From: Planctomycetaceae bacterium UBA6163
Lineage (GTDB): Bacteria; Planctomycetota; Planctomycetia; Pirellulales; Pirellulaceae
Assembly (NCBI GenBank): GCA_002428205.1
Contig: DIUH01000047.1
Span: forward strand, 9,898-29,585
Direction: 5' to 3'
DNA length: 19,688 bases
The notes beneath the pieces are model-generated. The model worked only from the letters and a program-made list of their open reading frames with translations. It did no database searches and was not told the DNA's origin. Both the position numbers and the translations under genes were made by a program. This document shows positions 1 through 7,895 of this stretch, in pieces (the stretch's first letter is position 1; each line of letters begins with the position of its first letter).

Positions 1-505
1 TAGTGTCCCGAGAAAGCTCGCAAAAAAATCACGCGATGCCGATTCTATGCGACGTCGTCTTCATTGGCGACAGATCTTCTTTCCGTAAATCGCAACCGCA
101 CAGCGAACCTGCAAAATGGATGCGTTCGCCGCTCTCGTTGTTACACACATCTGCTTCCAGACCCTCATAAGCAAGTCTCATGGGTGAAAGCATTTTGAAG
201 TTTAAGCATTTTATCCTCAAAAATTCGCACGATTCCATCCGTTCGTTTCAGAGGCGAAGAGCAGGTAAAACGTGAGGTATCGAGTTGTTGTGCGTCATTC
301 TCCGACTGGCAAAACTTTGTCTACTGCCAGGCAAGTTGGCCTGAGGCCTCAGCGTAAAAAAACGATCGGTTCGACAACTGAATCGTCGCACTGGGATCAA
401 CTGAAACCGCCGAAGCAGACGCCACCGACCGACAAAAGCAAAAATGCCAGGCAAAGCATCTGTCTCGATCGCCACAGTTACCGAAAACGACGGTTTTGAT
501 TGCCG
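1..505. other. Region without a convincing gene
   Basis: Several short frames exist on both strands (for example 29-238 minus, 248-475 minus and 272-499 plus). They overlap one another, have no clear ribosome binding site, and the last two encode Arg/Ser-rich translations typical of out-of-frame reading. The minus frame 29-238 (69 residues, ATG at 238) is the most protein-like, but I recognise no family in it. The region lies downstream of the CBS-domain gene and may include its 3' untranslated part. I see no tRNA, repeat or strong terminator. Confidence 0.5.
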
Positions 506-1009
506 TTATCGTTTTATGAATCGGTGGTACATTAACAGATGCGTATCGGGACGGAACCTTTCCTTAAGCTGGTCGGCACCGTATTTCTGATAATACCCTG
601 CGATCCCTTTCAAAACATCGCGACGACTGATGATGCCCATCAAAATGCCATCCTCGGTTACCGGCAAATGTCGGTAGGGATGATTGATAAAAATGGATGC
701 GATTGCGAAAAGATCATTCTCCGGCGTAACACAAACGGGTGATCCCCGCATAATCGTACCGGCGGTCTGTACCGGAGCAGGAGACCCAAAGAAACTCTCC
801 TGAGTCAAAGCGGCAAGACAATCTCTTTCGGAGATAAACCCAAGCAATTTCGGCTTACCCGAAAGATCGTTCGAAACCACGGGGACGTTCGACAATTGGT
901 GTGCCAGTAAAAACTGAACCACCGATTCCAATGTCATTTCCGGTGTAACGGTTTGGACGTGACTGCACATAAAATCGCTGACCTTTGGCGGGCTATCCAG
1001 CTTCGTCAT
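506..1009 (-). CDS. Two-CBS-domain protein
   Basis: This is a small soluble protein of 167 residues made of a tandem pair of CBS domains, the module that binds adenosine nucleotides such as AMP, ATP or SAM and acts as an energy or ligand sensor. CBS1 spans about residues 10-68 and ends in the typical LGFISERDCL pattern. CBS2 spans about 84-138 and ends in MGIISRRDVL. A basic tail of about 28 residues follows, with no further domain and no membrane segment. I chose the ATG at 1009 over the GTG three bases upstream because an AAGGTG ribosome binding site then sits 5 bases away. It stands alone, divergent from the secreted jelly-roll gene across a 530-base gap, so its partner cannot be inferred. 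The family assignment is firm; the ligand and role are unknown. Confidence 0.9.
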   Translation of the reverse strand: MTKLDSPPKVSDFMCSHVQTVTPEMTLESVVQFLLAHQLSNVPVVSNDLSGKPKLLGFISERDCLAALTQESFFGSPAPVQTAGTIMRGSPVCVTPENDLFAIASIFINHPYRHLPVTEDGILMGIISRRDVLKGIAGYYQKYGADQLKERFRPDTHLLMYHRFIKR

Positions 1010-1014
1010 CACTG

Positions 1015-1020
1015 CACCTT
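1015..1020 (-). promoter_or_regulatory. Ribosome binding site of the CBS-domain gene
   Basis: AAGGTG on the minus strand, 5 bases before the ATG at 1009. It decides between that ATG and the overlapping GTG at 1012. Confidence 0.5.
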
Positions 1021-1539
1021 ATTACTCGGATTGATAAAATGAAACGGCAAGAAAACCACCGCTTCGCCTTCTTCATCATTTTAAGTATTTATCGCCGAAA
1101 AGCCAATGGCCAGACAGCATTGGGTTCGGATCGATGGTCCGCTTTCTGCGCTAATTAAATGGTTAATCAATAGCTGGAATCTGACAAATGCGAAGGAATT
1201 CGAGAACCGCCTTCATGCCGCCACGTCTCCGCCGAAACAAACACGCCGGTTTTTTATAGATAACGCTACACAGACATTCCAGCGGGATTTACAATCGGAG
1301 CATTCTGATCGCAGGCATGCAACATTTGACCTGGCTTGCTGTCGCCCATCACGACGCAAAAGTTGCGTTAATCAGGTCCAAAGAAGCAAATCGGTTTACC
1401 GTCGGCGATCCCCCGCTTTCCGCATCATGGCGCCGAGTGTCTGTCGCCCTATGCCGATTCAATTTTGCCAACCTGCTTTGAGGACGCTACGTAAGCCAAT
1501 CCGAAGAAGACTCTCACGCCCCGTCTAACCTCAATAACT
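1021..1539. promoter_or_regulatory. Divergent intergenic region
   Basis: About 520 bases separate the divergent CBS-domain gene and the secreted jelly-roll gene and should carry both promoters. A 140-residue plus-strand frame (1106-1528) crosses it, but the translation is rich in Arg, Cys and Ser with no hydrophobic core pattern, so I do not call it a gene. I found no clear operator or RNA. Confidence 0.35.
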
Positions 1540-2478
1540 ATGCCAATATCGATTCAACGCACCATTTCATGCGCCTTCATTTTGCTGCTTTCCTGTACCG
1601 TTTTTTTGGTAAACATCGCGTTCCCCTCAAGTGCGGCGCACGGCCAGAACCTGGGGCTGGCGGCCAAGTACCGCGGTGACGTTGACATCGCCCGTGACAA
1701 GGCCGTTCTATTGCACGACGACTTTGAGGACGGCAAGCTCGGCTCGGCTTGGGATGAAATCAATCGCCGCAAAGCACGCGGGGCAACCAACAACTCTGAA
1801 CCTTTCGAAGTTGAAATGGATCAGGCGATCGCACGCGGCAAGCGTTCAGCAAAAGTCCAGCTCAGCAAAGATGGTCACGAAGACGTAACACTTGTTAAGT
1901 GGTTCAAGCCTGGCCACGACGAAATCTACATGCGGCATTATGTACGTTACGGCGACGACTATGGTTATCACGGCCATGGTGGCAGCGGATTCATGGCTGA
2001 CGCCGGCAAAGGCGGCTTTAAGGGCGCAGGGCTCGCGCCTGATGGCGACAGGTTCTTTTGGGCAACGCTGGAACCGATCGGCCCACGCCAGTGGGATCCG
2101 CCGGGCGCTCTTATTTTTTATGCCTATTGGTGGAAGATGAAGGCTGATGGTCGCGGCAAATACTGGGGCAACTGGTTTCAACCGCAACCCGATCAGGTAC
2201 CCAAACGAGAGACCTGGGTATGCATCGAATGGCGCGTTAAGGCGAACACGGCAGGACGCGATGATGGCGAACTGGATTGTTGGATCGACGGCATACCATG
2301 CGGAGCGTTTCGCAATATCAACTGGCGTTCAAGCGACGCGCTGAAGGTGAACAAAGTGCAGCTTTCACTCTGGTTGGAACCAGCCGCTTATGCCCGAACC
2401 GGTGGCGGCACAACACGCACCGTTTGGTACGACGACGTGGTTGTCGCCACCGAATACATCGGACCCAAATTGGAATGA
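1540..2478 (+). CDS. Secreted jelly-roll (concanavalin A-like) protein, polysaccharide lyase-like
   Basis: A 312-residue exported protein. Residues 1 to about 36 form a signal peptide: a short basic start, the hydrophobic run CAFILLLSCTVFLVNIAF, then an Ala/Ser/Gly-rich cleavage region near AAHGQ. The rest resembles the single-domain beta-sandwich proteins of the LamG or polysaccharide-lyase type found in many planctomycetes: an opening DDFEDG strand near residue 60, a central YMRHYVRYG strand, a Gly/His-rich loop (YGYHGHGGSGF), and a C-terminal strand pattern ELDCWIDG ... VWYDDVVVATEYIGP. This fold usually binds or cleaves polysaccharide, but I cannot point to catalytic residues, so a lectin-like role is equally possible. 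No polysaccharide utilisation gene lies nearby. The start is the ATG that gives the signal peptide; there is no strong ribosome binding site before it. Confidence 0.7.
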   Translation: MPISIQRTISCAFILLLSCTVFLVNIAFPSSAAHGQNLGLAAKYRGDVDIARDKAVLLHDDFEDGKLGSAWDEINRRKARGATNNSEPFEVEMDQAIARGKRSAKVQLSKDGHEDVTLVKWFKPGHDEIYMRHYVRYGDDYGYHGHGGSGFMADAGKGGFKGAGLAPDGDRFFWATLEPIGPRQWDPPGALIFYAYWWKMKADGRGKYWGNWFQPQPDQVPKRETWVCIEWRVKANTAGRDDGELDCWIDGIPCGAFRNINWRSSDALKVNKVQLSLWLEPAAYARTGGGTTRTVWYDDVVVATEYIGPKLE

Positions 2479-2571
2479 TTGCCGATGTCTCACCTTCTGG
2501 CTATCGACGGGCCCCACGAATCCCAAAAACAGCCGCTTCCGGACTATACTCGATAGTAAGTGTTTATAAAA

Positions 2572-2868
2572 TTAAGGCTGCTTTAACATAAGAATTTGCG
2601 AGTCAACCATCTTCACCATTTCGGGCTGGTCGACCATACGAGGTTTCAGTTCTTTGACGTTTTGAATCATCATCGCGTTTGCCGCGTCAGCGTTTCCATT
2701 CGCATTCACTTGATTGCCAATCACAACGTTGTTAGCAAAACCTTGGACAGGGCCACCGAAACCGCCCGCGAATCCGCCAGCGGCCGTATTCCCGCCCGCA
2801 AACGCTCCGCCACCGGTAAAACCGCCGCAGTCGCAAAAGTCGCAAAACTTTCGCGCCACGCTGATCAT
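2572..2868 (-). CDS. Small Gly-rich hypothetical protein, possibly a truncated gene tail
   Basis: A 98-residue frame that I do not recognise. After a short Cys-containing start (KFCDFCDCGG) comes a Gly/Ala/Phe-rich stretch of about 28 residues, then a conventional-looking C-terminal half with NVVIGNQVNANGNADAAN and a Met-rich helix ending in a TAA stop. Codon choice in the C-terminal half looks like that of neighbouring genes. No ribosome binding site precedes the ATG at 2868, and a TGA stop lies a few codons upstream, so the true 5' part may have been lost. It overlaps the plus-strand frame 2714-2971 head to head. It may be a genuine small gene or the remnant of a longer one. Confidence 0.4.
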   Translation of the reverse strand: MISVARKFCDFCDCGGFTGGGAFAGGNTAAGGFAGGFGGPVQGFANNVVIGNQVNANGNADAANAMMIQNVKELKPRMVDQPEMVKMVDSQILMLKQP

Positions 2869-2971
2869 CAACGGTCAACAACGAACGTTGGAATCGGCTG
2901 AGCAATACAACGCGGCGATGAAGGAACTGCTCGGCCCCGCTGCACAGTTCGGCTTCGGATTCCCGTTCTAG
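2714..2971 (+). pseudogene. Possible C-terminal remnant of a lost gene
   Basis: The last 45 or so residues of this frame (NFRATLIINGQQRTLESAEQ onward, ending FGFGFPF and a TAG stop) look like the end of a real protein: amphipathic strand, helix, then an aromatic tail. The preceding Pro-rich part (PPKPPANPPAAVFPPAN) is simply the antisense of the Gly-rich segment of the minus-strand frame 2572-2868 and is probably not coding. There is no good start: the first candidate is a TTG directly after a stop codon. I read this as a gene tail without its front half, or as chance. The family is not recognised. Confidence 0.3.
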
Positions 2972-3460
2972 TTGATGACGGCGGCGGTTTCCATTGCTTG
3001 GCCTATAAGCTGGTTCGCATAAGTAGGTCTGTATAATGCGCAGGACACTCTCCCTTGACGGAGTCGGCCTCGCGGGGCCGGAGAGGGCCCTCCCTGGCCC
3101 TGAAAGGCCGACCCTCCCGCGCGACGCGGGCGGGTGACTTCACCGGTTTTATGCCGGCTTATTTGTGGAGACCTGCTGAGAACCGCAAACCACCTCCAAT
3201 CCGCAGTCACCCCCCCCACTAGGTACCGCATTTTCGTCGTCGACTTATAGCGGCAAATCGGGTCTGGTGTTTTCTAGCGATTGTGGCCGTCCAATCGCGA
3301 CTCTTAAATCCATCACCGCAGCAACTGATAAGTGAGCTGACCTTTCTTGCGTGAGGCTATCGAGACGCTTAACATACGTTCTTGAATTGTGCAATGAATT
3401 GCCGTGCTCGGGAAAGCATTTTTTTGCATATCGGTTAAAGCAGTCAGAAGTCTACGGAGG
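2972..3460. other. Non-coding stretch with palindromes
   Basis: Nearly 490 bases without a credible gene. The minus frames 2968-3231 and 3313-3507 overlap palindromes or a repeat element, have Arg-rich or unstructured translations, and lack ribosome binding sites. The notable content is the GC-rich hairpin cluster annotated separately, followed by a run of eight C near 3210. Confidence 0.5.
3048..3134. repeat. GC-rich palindrome cluster (REP-like)
   Basis: Three self-complementary units lie in under 90 bases. CGGCC at 3065-3069 pairs with GGCCG at 3076-3080 around a 6-base loop. GAGGGCCCTC is a perfect 10-base palindrome at about 3083-3092. CCCGCG at 3116-3121 pairs with CGCGGG at 3125-3130 around a CGA loop, and with one mismatch this stem reaches 10 base pairs (3112-3134). 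The block is much richer in G+C than its surroundings. It resembles the dispersed intergenic palindromes of planctomycete genomes, but copy number cannot be judged from one window. Confidence 0.5.
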
Positions 3461-3587
3461 CTAAGCAGGTCAGCACAAAAACTTCGGCAAAGCAAAACTA
3501 GCCGCATCGCGTTAGCGACGGTTGGTAGGAACCGGGGCTAACGCCCGCGGGCTGATTATACCGAAAAACTTGTGCCGACCTGCTTAG
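3461..3587. repeat. 127-base nested inverted-repeat element (MITE- or REP-like)
   Basis: The left arm (3461-3487) and right arm (3561-3587) are each 27 bases and match as inverted repeats at 22 of 27 positions. The outer 11 bases, CTAAGCAGGTC, match perfectly. Inside is a second hairpin: GCGTTAGC at 3509-3516 against GCTAACGC at 3537-3544, continued by CGGTT (3519-3523) against AACCG (3530-3534), and flanked by AGCCGC (3500-3505) against GCGGGCT (3547-3553). The whole unit could fold as one long interrupted stem. No target-site duplication is evident at the borders. It encodes nothing credible. The inner GTTAGC/GCTAAC core resembles intergenic repeats I associate, from memory, with Rhodopirellula. 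Confidence 0.7.
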
Positions 3588-3744
3588 GTGGATGAAAGCG
3601 TTTTGGATGGCCACTTCTTCTCAGCAAATCTTCTATGTCGGCTACAAATCCGAATGCTGTCGTGACTGAGCCTGCCAGGACGTGAATGAAGCTAGTTAAA
3701 CGACTCGTTATTTTCCTTCTGATTGGAAAGCTGGCAGATCGATT

Positions 3745-6700
3745 ATGAAAACCGATGATTCACAGCCCACACCAGTTGTTCCACTGGCAAATGCCGACAC
3801 CCATCCGTCTCACGGAAGCGACATAGCCGGTACTAAAGCTTCGCACATGCGACCTGCCTACATCGTCGGTATCGGGGCGTCTGCGGGGGGGCTGGAGGCA
3901 ATCGAGCGGCTTTTCCAGCACATGCCAATCGACACCGGGCTGGCGTTCGTAGTCGTCCAGCACCTGTCGCCTGACTTCAAAAGCCTGATGAACGAACTTC
4001 TGGCGCGCTGGACGGCGATGCCGATTTGCACGGCAGAAAACAATCAATTGGTCGAGGCGAACCACATCTATCTGATGCCACCCAAGACCGAGATGATCAT
4101 CTCCGACGGGCGTTTGCTGTTGTCTTCTGGCGAGCGGAAGGACGAACTGCGGTTGCCCATCGACCTGTTCTTTCGATCGCTGGCGCGCGATGCCAACACT
4201 CAAGCCATTGCAATCGTCCTGTCAGGTACCGGCAGCGATGGCTCACGTGGCATTCGCGACATCCACGAATCCGGTGGGCTTGTCCTTGCACAGTCCGAAC
4301 AAACCGCGAAGTTTGATGGCATGCCAAAAAGCGCGATCGAAACAGGTACGGTCAGCCTCACACTAGCTCCCGAAGAGATGCCCAACGCACTCGTGCGACA
4401 CATCAAGAATTTACCGATCGTATCGGTACCCGATGCCGAAACGGACGGCATGACGCCGATCTTTCGATTGTTGCGAGAAAATTATTCGATCGACTTTTCC
4501 AACTACAAACCGACGACCGTATTGAGGCGAACCGAGAGACGTCTTCAACTGCTGGGGATCCATCAATTGGACCTCTATGCGGAACGTTTAAAGCAAGACC
4601 GTGACGAGTTGGATGCACTCTACCGTGACCTCCTGATTGGCGTGACAAGTTTCTTTCGTGACCACGATGGTTTCGAGTCACTTCTAAAGAATGCGCTGCC
4701 TAGTATTTTTGAAAAACTTGCTCCGAATGAGGAACTGCGGGCCTGGGTTGCCGGCTGTGCAACCGGCGAGGAAGCGTATTCACTTGCGATCTTGATTCAC
4801 GAACAGACTCGTGTTCTCAATCGCCAAATTCCTATAAAAATATTTGCTACCGATGTCCACCAAAGATCACTGGAAACGGCTGCCGCGGGCGTTTACAGCG
4901 ACAGTACGATGGAAACCGTTTCAGACGATCGCCTGCGAACTTACTTCATTAAGACGGTGGACGGTTATCGTGTCAGTGCCGACCTTCGCAACATGGTCGT
5001 GTTTGCACACCACAATATCATTAAAGACGCCCCCTTCACTCGCCTGAACTTGATCACATGCCGTAATCTTCTGATCTATCTGTTACCAGATGCACAGAGG
5101 AAAGCGATCAACCTGTTTCACTTTGGGCTTAAAACGGGAGGCATATTGTGGCTCGGTCCCAGTGAAAGCACCGGCGACATAGCCAGCGAGTTCGAGCCCC
5201 TTGACCAGCACTGGAAGATCTACCGCAAGCGTCGGGACATTCGGATAACCCCCGATTTCCGTCTACCAATGACCGCCGGTGCGGGAACGCGTCGCAATCC
5301 CGATCGCAGGAGTGGAGGGCAAGACAGCTACCTCGTCGAGTCGTTGGTCCAAATCCTCGAGCAGAATTATAAAGCGGCAGTGTTGGTTAACGACCAGATG
5401 GAGATCGAACACACATTTGGAGAAGTAAGCCGCTTTATACCCATTTATCGAGGCATCCCCACGCTTAACTTATTGGAGCTGTTATCACGCGAATTAAGAA
5501 CCGCCGTTAGCGCCGCCGTCCATCGGGCACGCCGCGAGAAGCGAACGGTCGTTTTCTCGAGCGTTCAGGCTGGCCAACAAACCGACGGCAACAACATTGA
5601 CGTTTGCGTACAACCACTGGTGTCAAGTCGTCGCAGCGGAATGTATCTGTTCATACGTTTTGATGACTCAAGACAAGCGTCGTCGACAAACGAAAACGTC
5701 GAAAACGTAGAACTTTCCGAAGCAACACGCGAGCACATGGATTCGATCGAGGCGGAGTTGCGGTACACCAAGGAAAATCTTCAAGCGACGATCGAAGAAC
5801 TTGAAACTAGCAATGAAGAATTGCAAGCGACCAACGAGGAACTGCTTGCCTCCAATGAAGAATTACAATCGACCAACGAGGAACTCCATTCGGTAAACGA
5901 AGAACTCTACACCGTCAACGCGGAGTATCAAAAGAAAATTGACGAACTTACGGAATTGTCTCGTGACATTGACAATCTTTTACTCAGCACGAACGTTCAT
6001 ACCATCTTCCTGGACAACCAACTGCGAATTCGCAAGTTCACTCCACGGATGGCGCAGCTCTTTAACCTAATCGATAGCGACGTTGGGCGGAACATTCACG
6101 GATTTTTTCATTCGATTCAAAGCGACAATCTGCCCCAGAAGATCGAGCAAGTTCTGACCAGCGGCGAGATAATCGAAGAGGAAGTTCATACCAACACCGG
6201 CGGATACTTTCTAATGAGAATTCTGCCGTATGTTTGCGACAACAAGTCGGGTGGCGTCGTTTTAACCTTAATCGACATAACGATGGTTAAAGAAGCCGAG
6301 GCGAGGTTCAGCAACGCGGTCAGCGTCTCACCCAACGGCATTCTGATTGTCGATCATCGTGGATTGATCACGATGATCAATGCGGAGGTCGAACGAATTT
6401 TCGGTTATGCCGAAGCCGAATTAATCGGCAAGCCGATTGAAAGACTTGTCTCGGAATCCGAGGCCAACCATCATACAAAACTGAGAACGGATTTTTTCAA
6501 TCGACCACGATTGATCCGACGCATGGGTGGAATGTCTTATGTGTGGGGCGTCCACAAGAATGGCTCGAAAATACCGCTCGATATTCGCGTCAATCCGATC
6601 GAAACACCAAGCGGCGTGCAAGCCATTGCATCGATTGTCGACTTTACCGAACATCAGAAACTTGAATCGACGTTGCGCGAACAAGTGACTCAGCGCGACC

Positions 6701-7803
6701 GATTTCTGGCAACCCTTTCTCATGAATTGCGAAACCCAATCGCCGCAGTCCTGACTTCCGCGTCACTACTGCGAAGATTGGCTGGTGGCGACGCGAATAC
6801 TGAAAGTCCGATTTCCGTCATCCATCGCCAAACGTCCCACATGGCGACACTGTTGGATGACTTGCTGGATGTTTCGCGTGTTACCCAGGGGAAAATCGAT
6901 CTGCGGTTGAAGCCGATCGACTTGGTTACGCTCTGCAAAGAATCGCTCGAGTCAGTTGCTGCGATGGCGACCCGGCATGCACATACCATTCGCCATGTTC
7001 TGCCCTCGAAACCTGTCTATATCCACGCCGATCGGGTTCGAATCTTACAAATCATTGAGAATCTGTTAACCAATGCAATTAAGTACACCAGAGAATCGGG
7101 CGAGATTACTTTAACGGCATGCACCGATGCGACATCCGCGATATTGCGGATTCGCGATAACGGTTGTGGGATGACCCAGGAACTGCAAGCAACCATCTTT
7201 GACATGTTCGTACAATCCGACGAAACGCTGGATCGCAGCCAAGGTGGAATGGGCGTCGGTTTAACACTGGTTAAATCGTTAGTCGAACTGCACCATGGAA
7301 CGATTCTTGCGTTTAGCGAAGGCAAGGATCGCGGCAGCGAGTTTACGGTTCGTTTGCCATTGACGGAGCTACGGCCCGTCGCCGCTGTCAAGCCTTTGCA
7401 TGTATTCAACAAAAGTGAGGTGACGATGGTCCTGGTGGAGGACATCGAAGATTCGCGAACGATGTTTGCCAAACTGTTGGAATTAGAGGGATATCAGGTC
7501 ATAGCAACGGCCAGCGATGGCGCTGAAGGGCTTGAAGTCATCAGAAGGCTTCGGCCTTCGGTGGCACTGCTGGATATCGGCCTTCCCAAGATTGACGGAT
7601 ACCAGTTGGCACGAACGTTAAGATCAGAGATTGGTGAAGGGATCTTCCTGGTGGCTTTAACCGGTTACGGCAGAGGCGAAGATCAAGAAGCGGTTTTAGA
7701 GGCCGGGTTTAACGTACATTTGGTGAAACCGGTCAACATCGACACGCTAAACGAGGTCATTGAAAAGGCGGTGTCTAGCGAATCTCGCATCTGGTCACGC
7801 TGA
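3745..7803 (+). CDS. CheB-CheR-PAS-histidine kinase-receiver hybrid signalling protein
   Basis: A soluble protein of 1352 residues with no membrane segment. Domains in order: a CheB-type methylesterase at about 38-225, with the expected catalytic Ser46 (GIGASAGG), His73 (VVQHLSPD) and Asp165 (SGTGSDGS); a CheR-type methyltransferase at about 238-500, with TSFFRD at 301-306, the SAM-binding GCATGEEA at 337-344 and the RNLLIYL motif at 440-446; a degenerate PAS-like region at about 525-640; a coiled coil at about 658-745; PAS domains at about 750-852 and 854-974; a HisKA helix with phospho-acceptor His993 (SHELRNP); an HATPase with N-box Asn1106/Asn1110, G1 box DNGCG (1138-1142) and G2 box GMGVG (1168-1172); and a receiver with acidic Asp1233/Asp1236, phospho-acceptor Asp1277, Thr1306 and Lys1328. 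Every catalytic site looks intact. Such proteins are usually sensors outside classical chemotaxis, and no chemoreceptor, CheA or CheW lies nearby. Stimulus and output are unknown. Confidence 0.95.
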   Translation: MKTDDSQPTPVVPLANADTHPSHGSDIAGTKASHMRPAYIVGIGASAGGLEAIERLFQHMPIDTGLAFVVVQHLSPDFKSLMNELLARWTAMPICTAENNQLVEANHIYLMPPKTEMIISDGRLLLSSGERKDELRLPIDLFFRSLARDANTQAIAIVLSGTGSDGSRGIRDIHESGGLVLAQSEQTAKFDGMPKSAIETGTVSLTLAPEEMPNALVRHIKNLPIVSVPDAETDGMTPIFRLLRENYSIDFSNYKPTTVLRRTERRLQLLGIHQLDLYAERLKQDRDELDALYRDLLIGVTSFFRDHDGFESLLKNALPSIFEKLAPNEELRAWVAGCATGEEAYSLAILIHEQTRVLNRQIPIKIFATDVHQRSLETAAAGVYSDSTMETVSDDRLRTYFIKTVDGYRVSADLRNMVVFAHHNIIKDAPFTRLNLITCRNLLIYLLPDAQRKAINLFHFGLKTGGILWLGPSESTGDIASEFEPLDQHWKIYRKRRDIRITPDFRLPMTAGAGTRRNPDRRSGGQDSYLVESLVQILEQNYKAAVLVNDQMEIEHTFGEVSRFIPIYRGIPTLNLLELLSRELRTAVSAAVHRARREKRTVVFSSVQAGQQTDGNNIDVCVQPLVSSRRSGMYLFIRFDDSRQASSTNENVENVELSEATREHMDSIEAELRYTKENLQATIEELETSNEELQATNEELLASNEELQSTNEELHSVNEELYTVNAEYQKKIDELTELSRDIDNLLLSTNVHTIFLDNQLRIRKFTPRMAQLFNLIDSDVGRNIHGFFHSIQSDNLPQKIEQVLTSGEIIEEEVHTNTGGYFLMRILPYVCDNKSGGVVLTLIDITMVKEAEARFSNAVSVSPNGILIVDHRGLITMINAEVERIFGYAEAELIGKPIERLVSESEANHHTKLRTDFFNRPRLIRRMGGMSYVWGVHKNGSKIPLDIRVNPIETPSGVQAIASIVDFTEHQKLESTLREQVTQRDRFLATLSHELRNPIAAVLTSASLLRRLAGGDANTESPISVIHRQTSHMATLLDDLLDVSRVTQGKIDLRLKPIDLVTLCKESLESVAAMATRHAHTIRHVLPSKPVYIHADRVRILQIIENLLTNAIKYTRESGEITLTACTDATSAILRIRDNGCGMTQELQATIFDMFVQSDETLDRSQGGMGVGLTLVKSLVELHHGTILAFSEGKDRGSEFTVRLPLTELRPVAAVKPLHVFNKSEVTMVLVEDIEDSRTMFAKLLELEGYQVIATASDGAEGLEVIRRLRPSVALLDIGLPKIDGYQLARTLRSEIGEGIFLVALTGYGRGEDQEAVLEAGFNVHLVKPVNIDTLNEVIEKAVSSESRIWSR
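5794..5919 (+). repeat. Six tandem heptads in the sensor coiled coil
   Basis: Six consecutive 21-base units encode E-E-L-x-x-x-N at residues 684-725: EELETSN, EELQATN, EELLASN, EELQSTN, EELHSVN, EELYTVN. Synonymous codons differ between units, so the repeat is old or held at protein level. It forms a rigid helix linking the CheB/CheR half to the PAS/kinase half and is typical of this architecture. Confidence 0.85.
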
Positions 7804-7824
7804 CTCCGTTGGGCCTGCTTGTAT

Positions 7825-7840
7825 CGCTGGCCAGCGTCGG
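7825..7840. terminator. Palindrome in a convergent gap, possible terminator
   Basis: CGCTGGCCAGCG (7825-7836) is a perfect 12-base palindrome 21 bases after the sensor stop codon, in a gap of only 92 bases between convergent genes. There is no T-tract and no loop, so intrinsic termination is unproven. Fifteen bases of it recur in inverted orientation after the porin gene (16991-17005). Confidence 0.3.
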
Positions 7841-7895
7841 TCGGTCACGGGTCTTGATCTTTGCGGCCGGATATTATTGAAGCTTCACCGAGTCA

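Noticed and set aside
29..238. 69-residue minus-strand frame with an ATG start
   Set aside because: Moderately protein-like, but no ribosome binding site and no recognised family. Left as part of the gene-free region.
1106..1528. 140-residue plus-strand frame before the secreted protein gene
   Set aside because: Rich in Arg, Cys and Ser, with no domain pattern and no ribosome binding site. It looks like chance reading of a divergent intergenic region.
2968..3231. 87-residue minus frame across the palindrome cluster
   Set aside because: Most of the translation comes from GC-rich hairpins and is Arg/Gly-rich; no start signal.
3313..3507. 64-residue minus frame
   Set aside because: Its start lies inside the inverted-repeat element and no family features are seen.
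3461..3587. CRISPR array or attachment site
   Set aside because: The repeats are inverted rather than direct, there is only one unit, and no cas gene, integrase or tRNA is present.
3760..4203. 147-residue frame antisense to the CheB domain
   Set aside because: Shadow of a strongly coding plus-strand gene whose catalytic motifs are intact.
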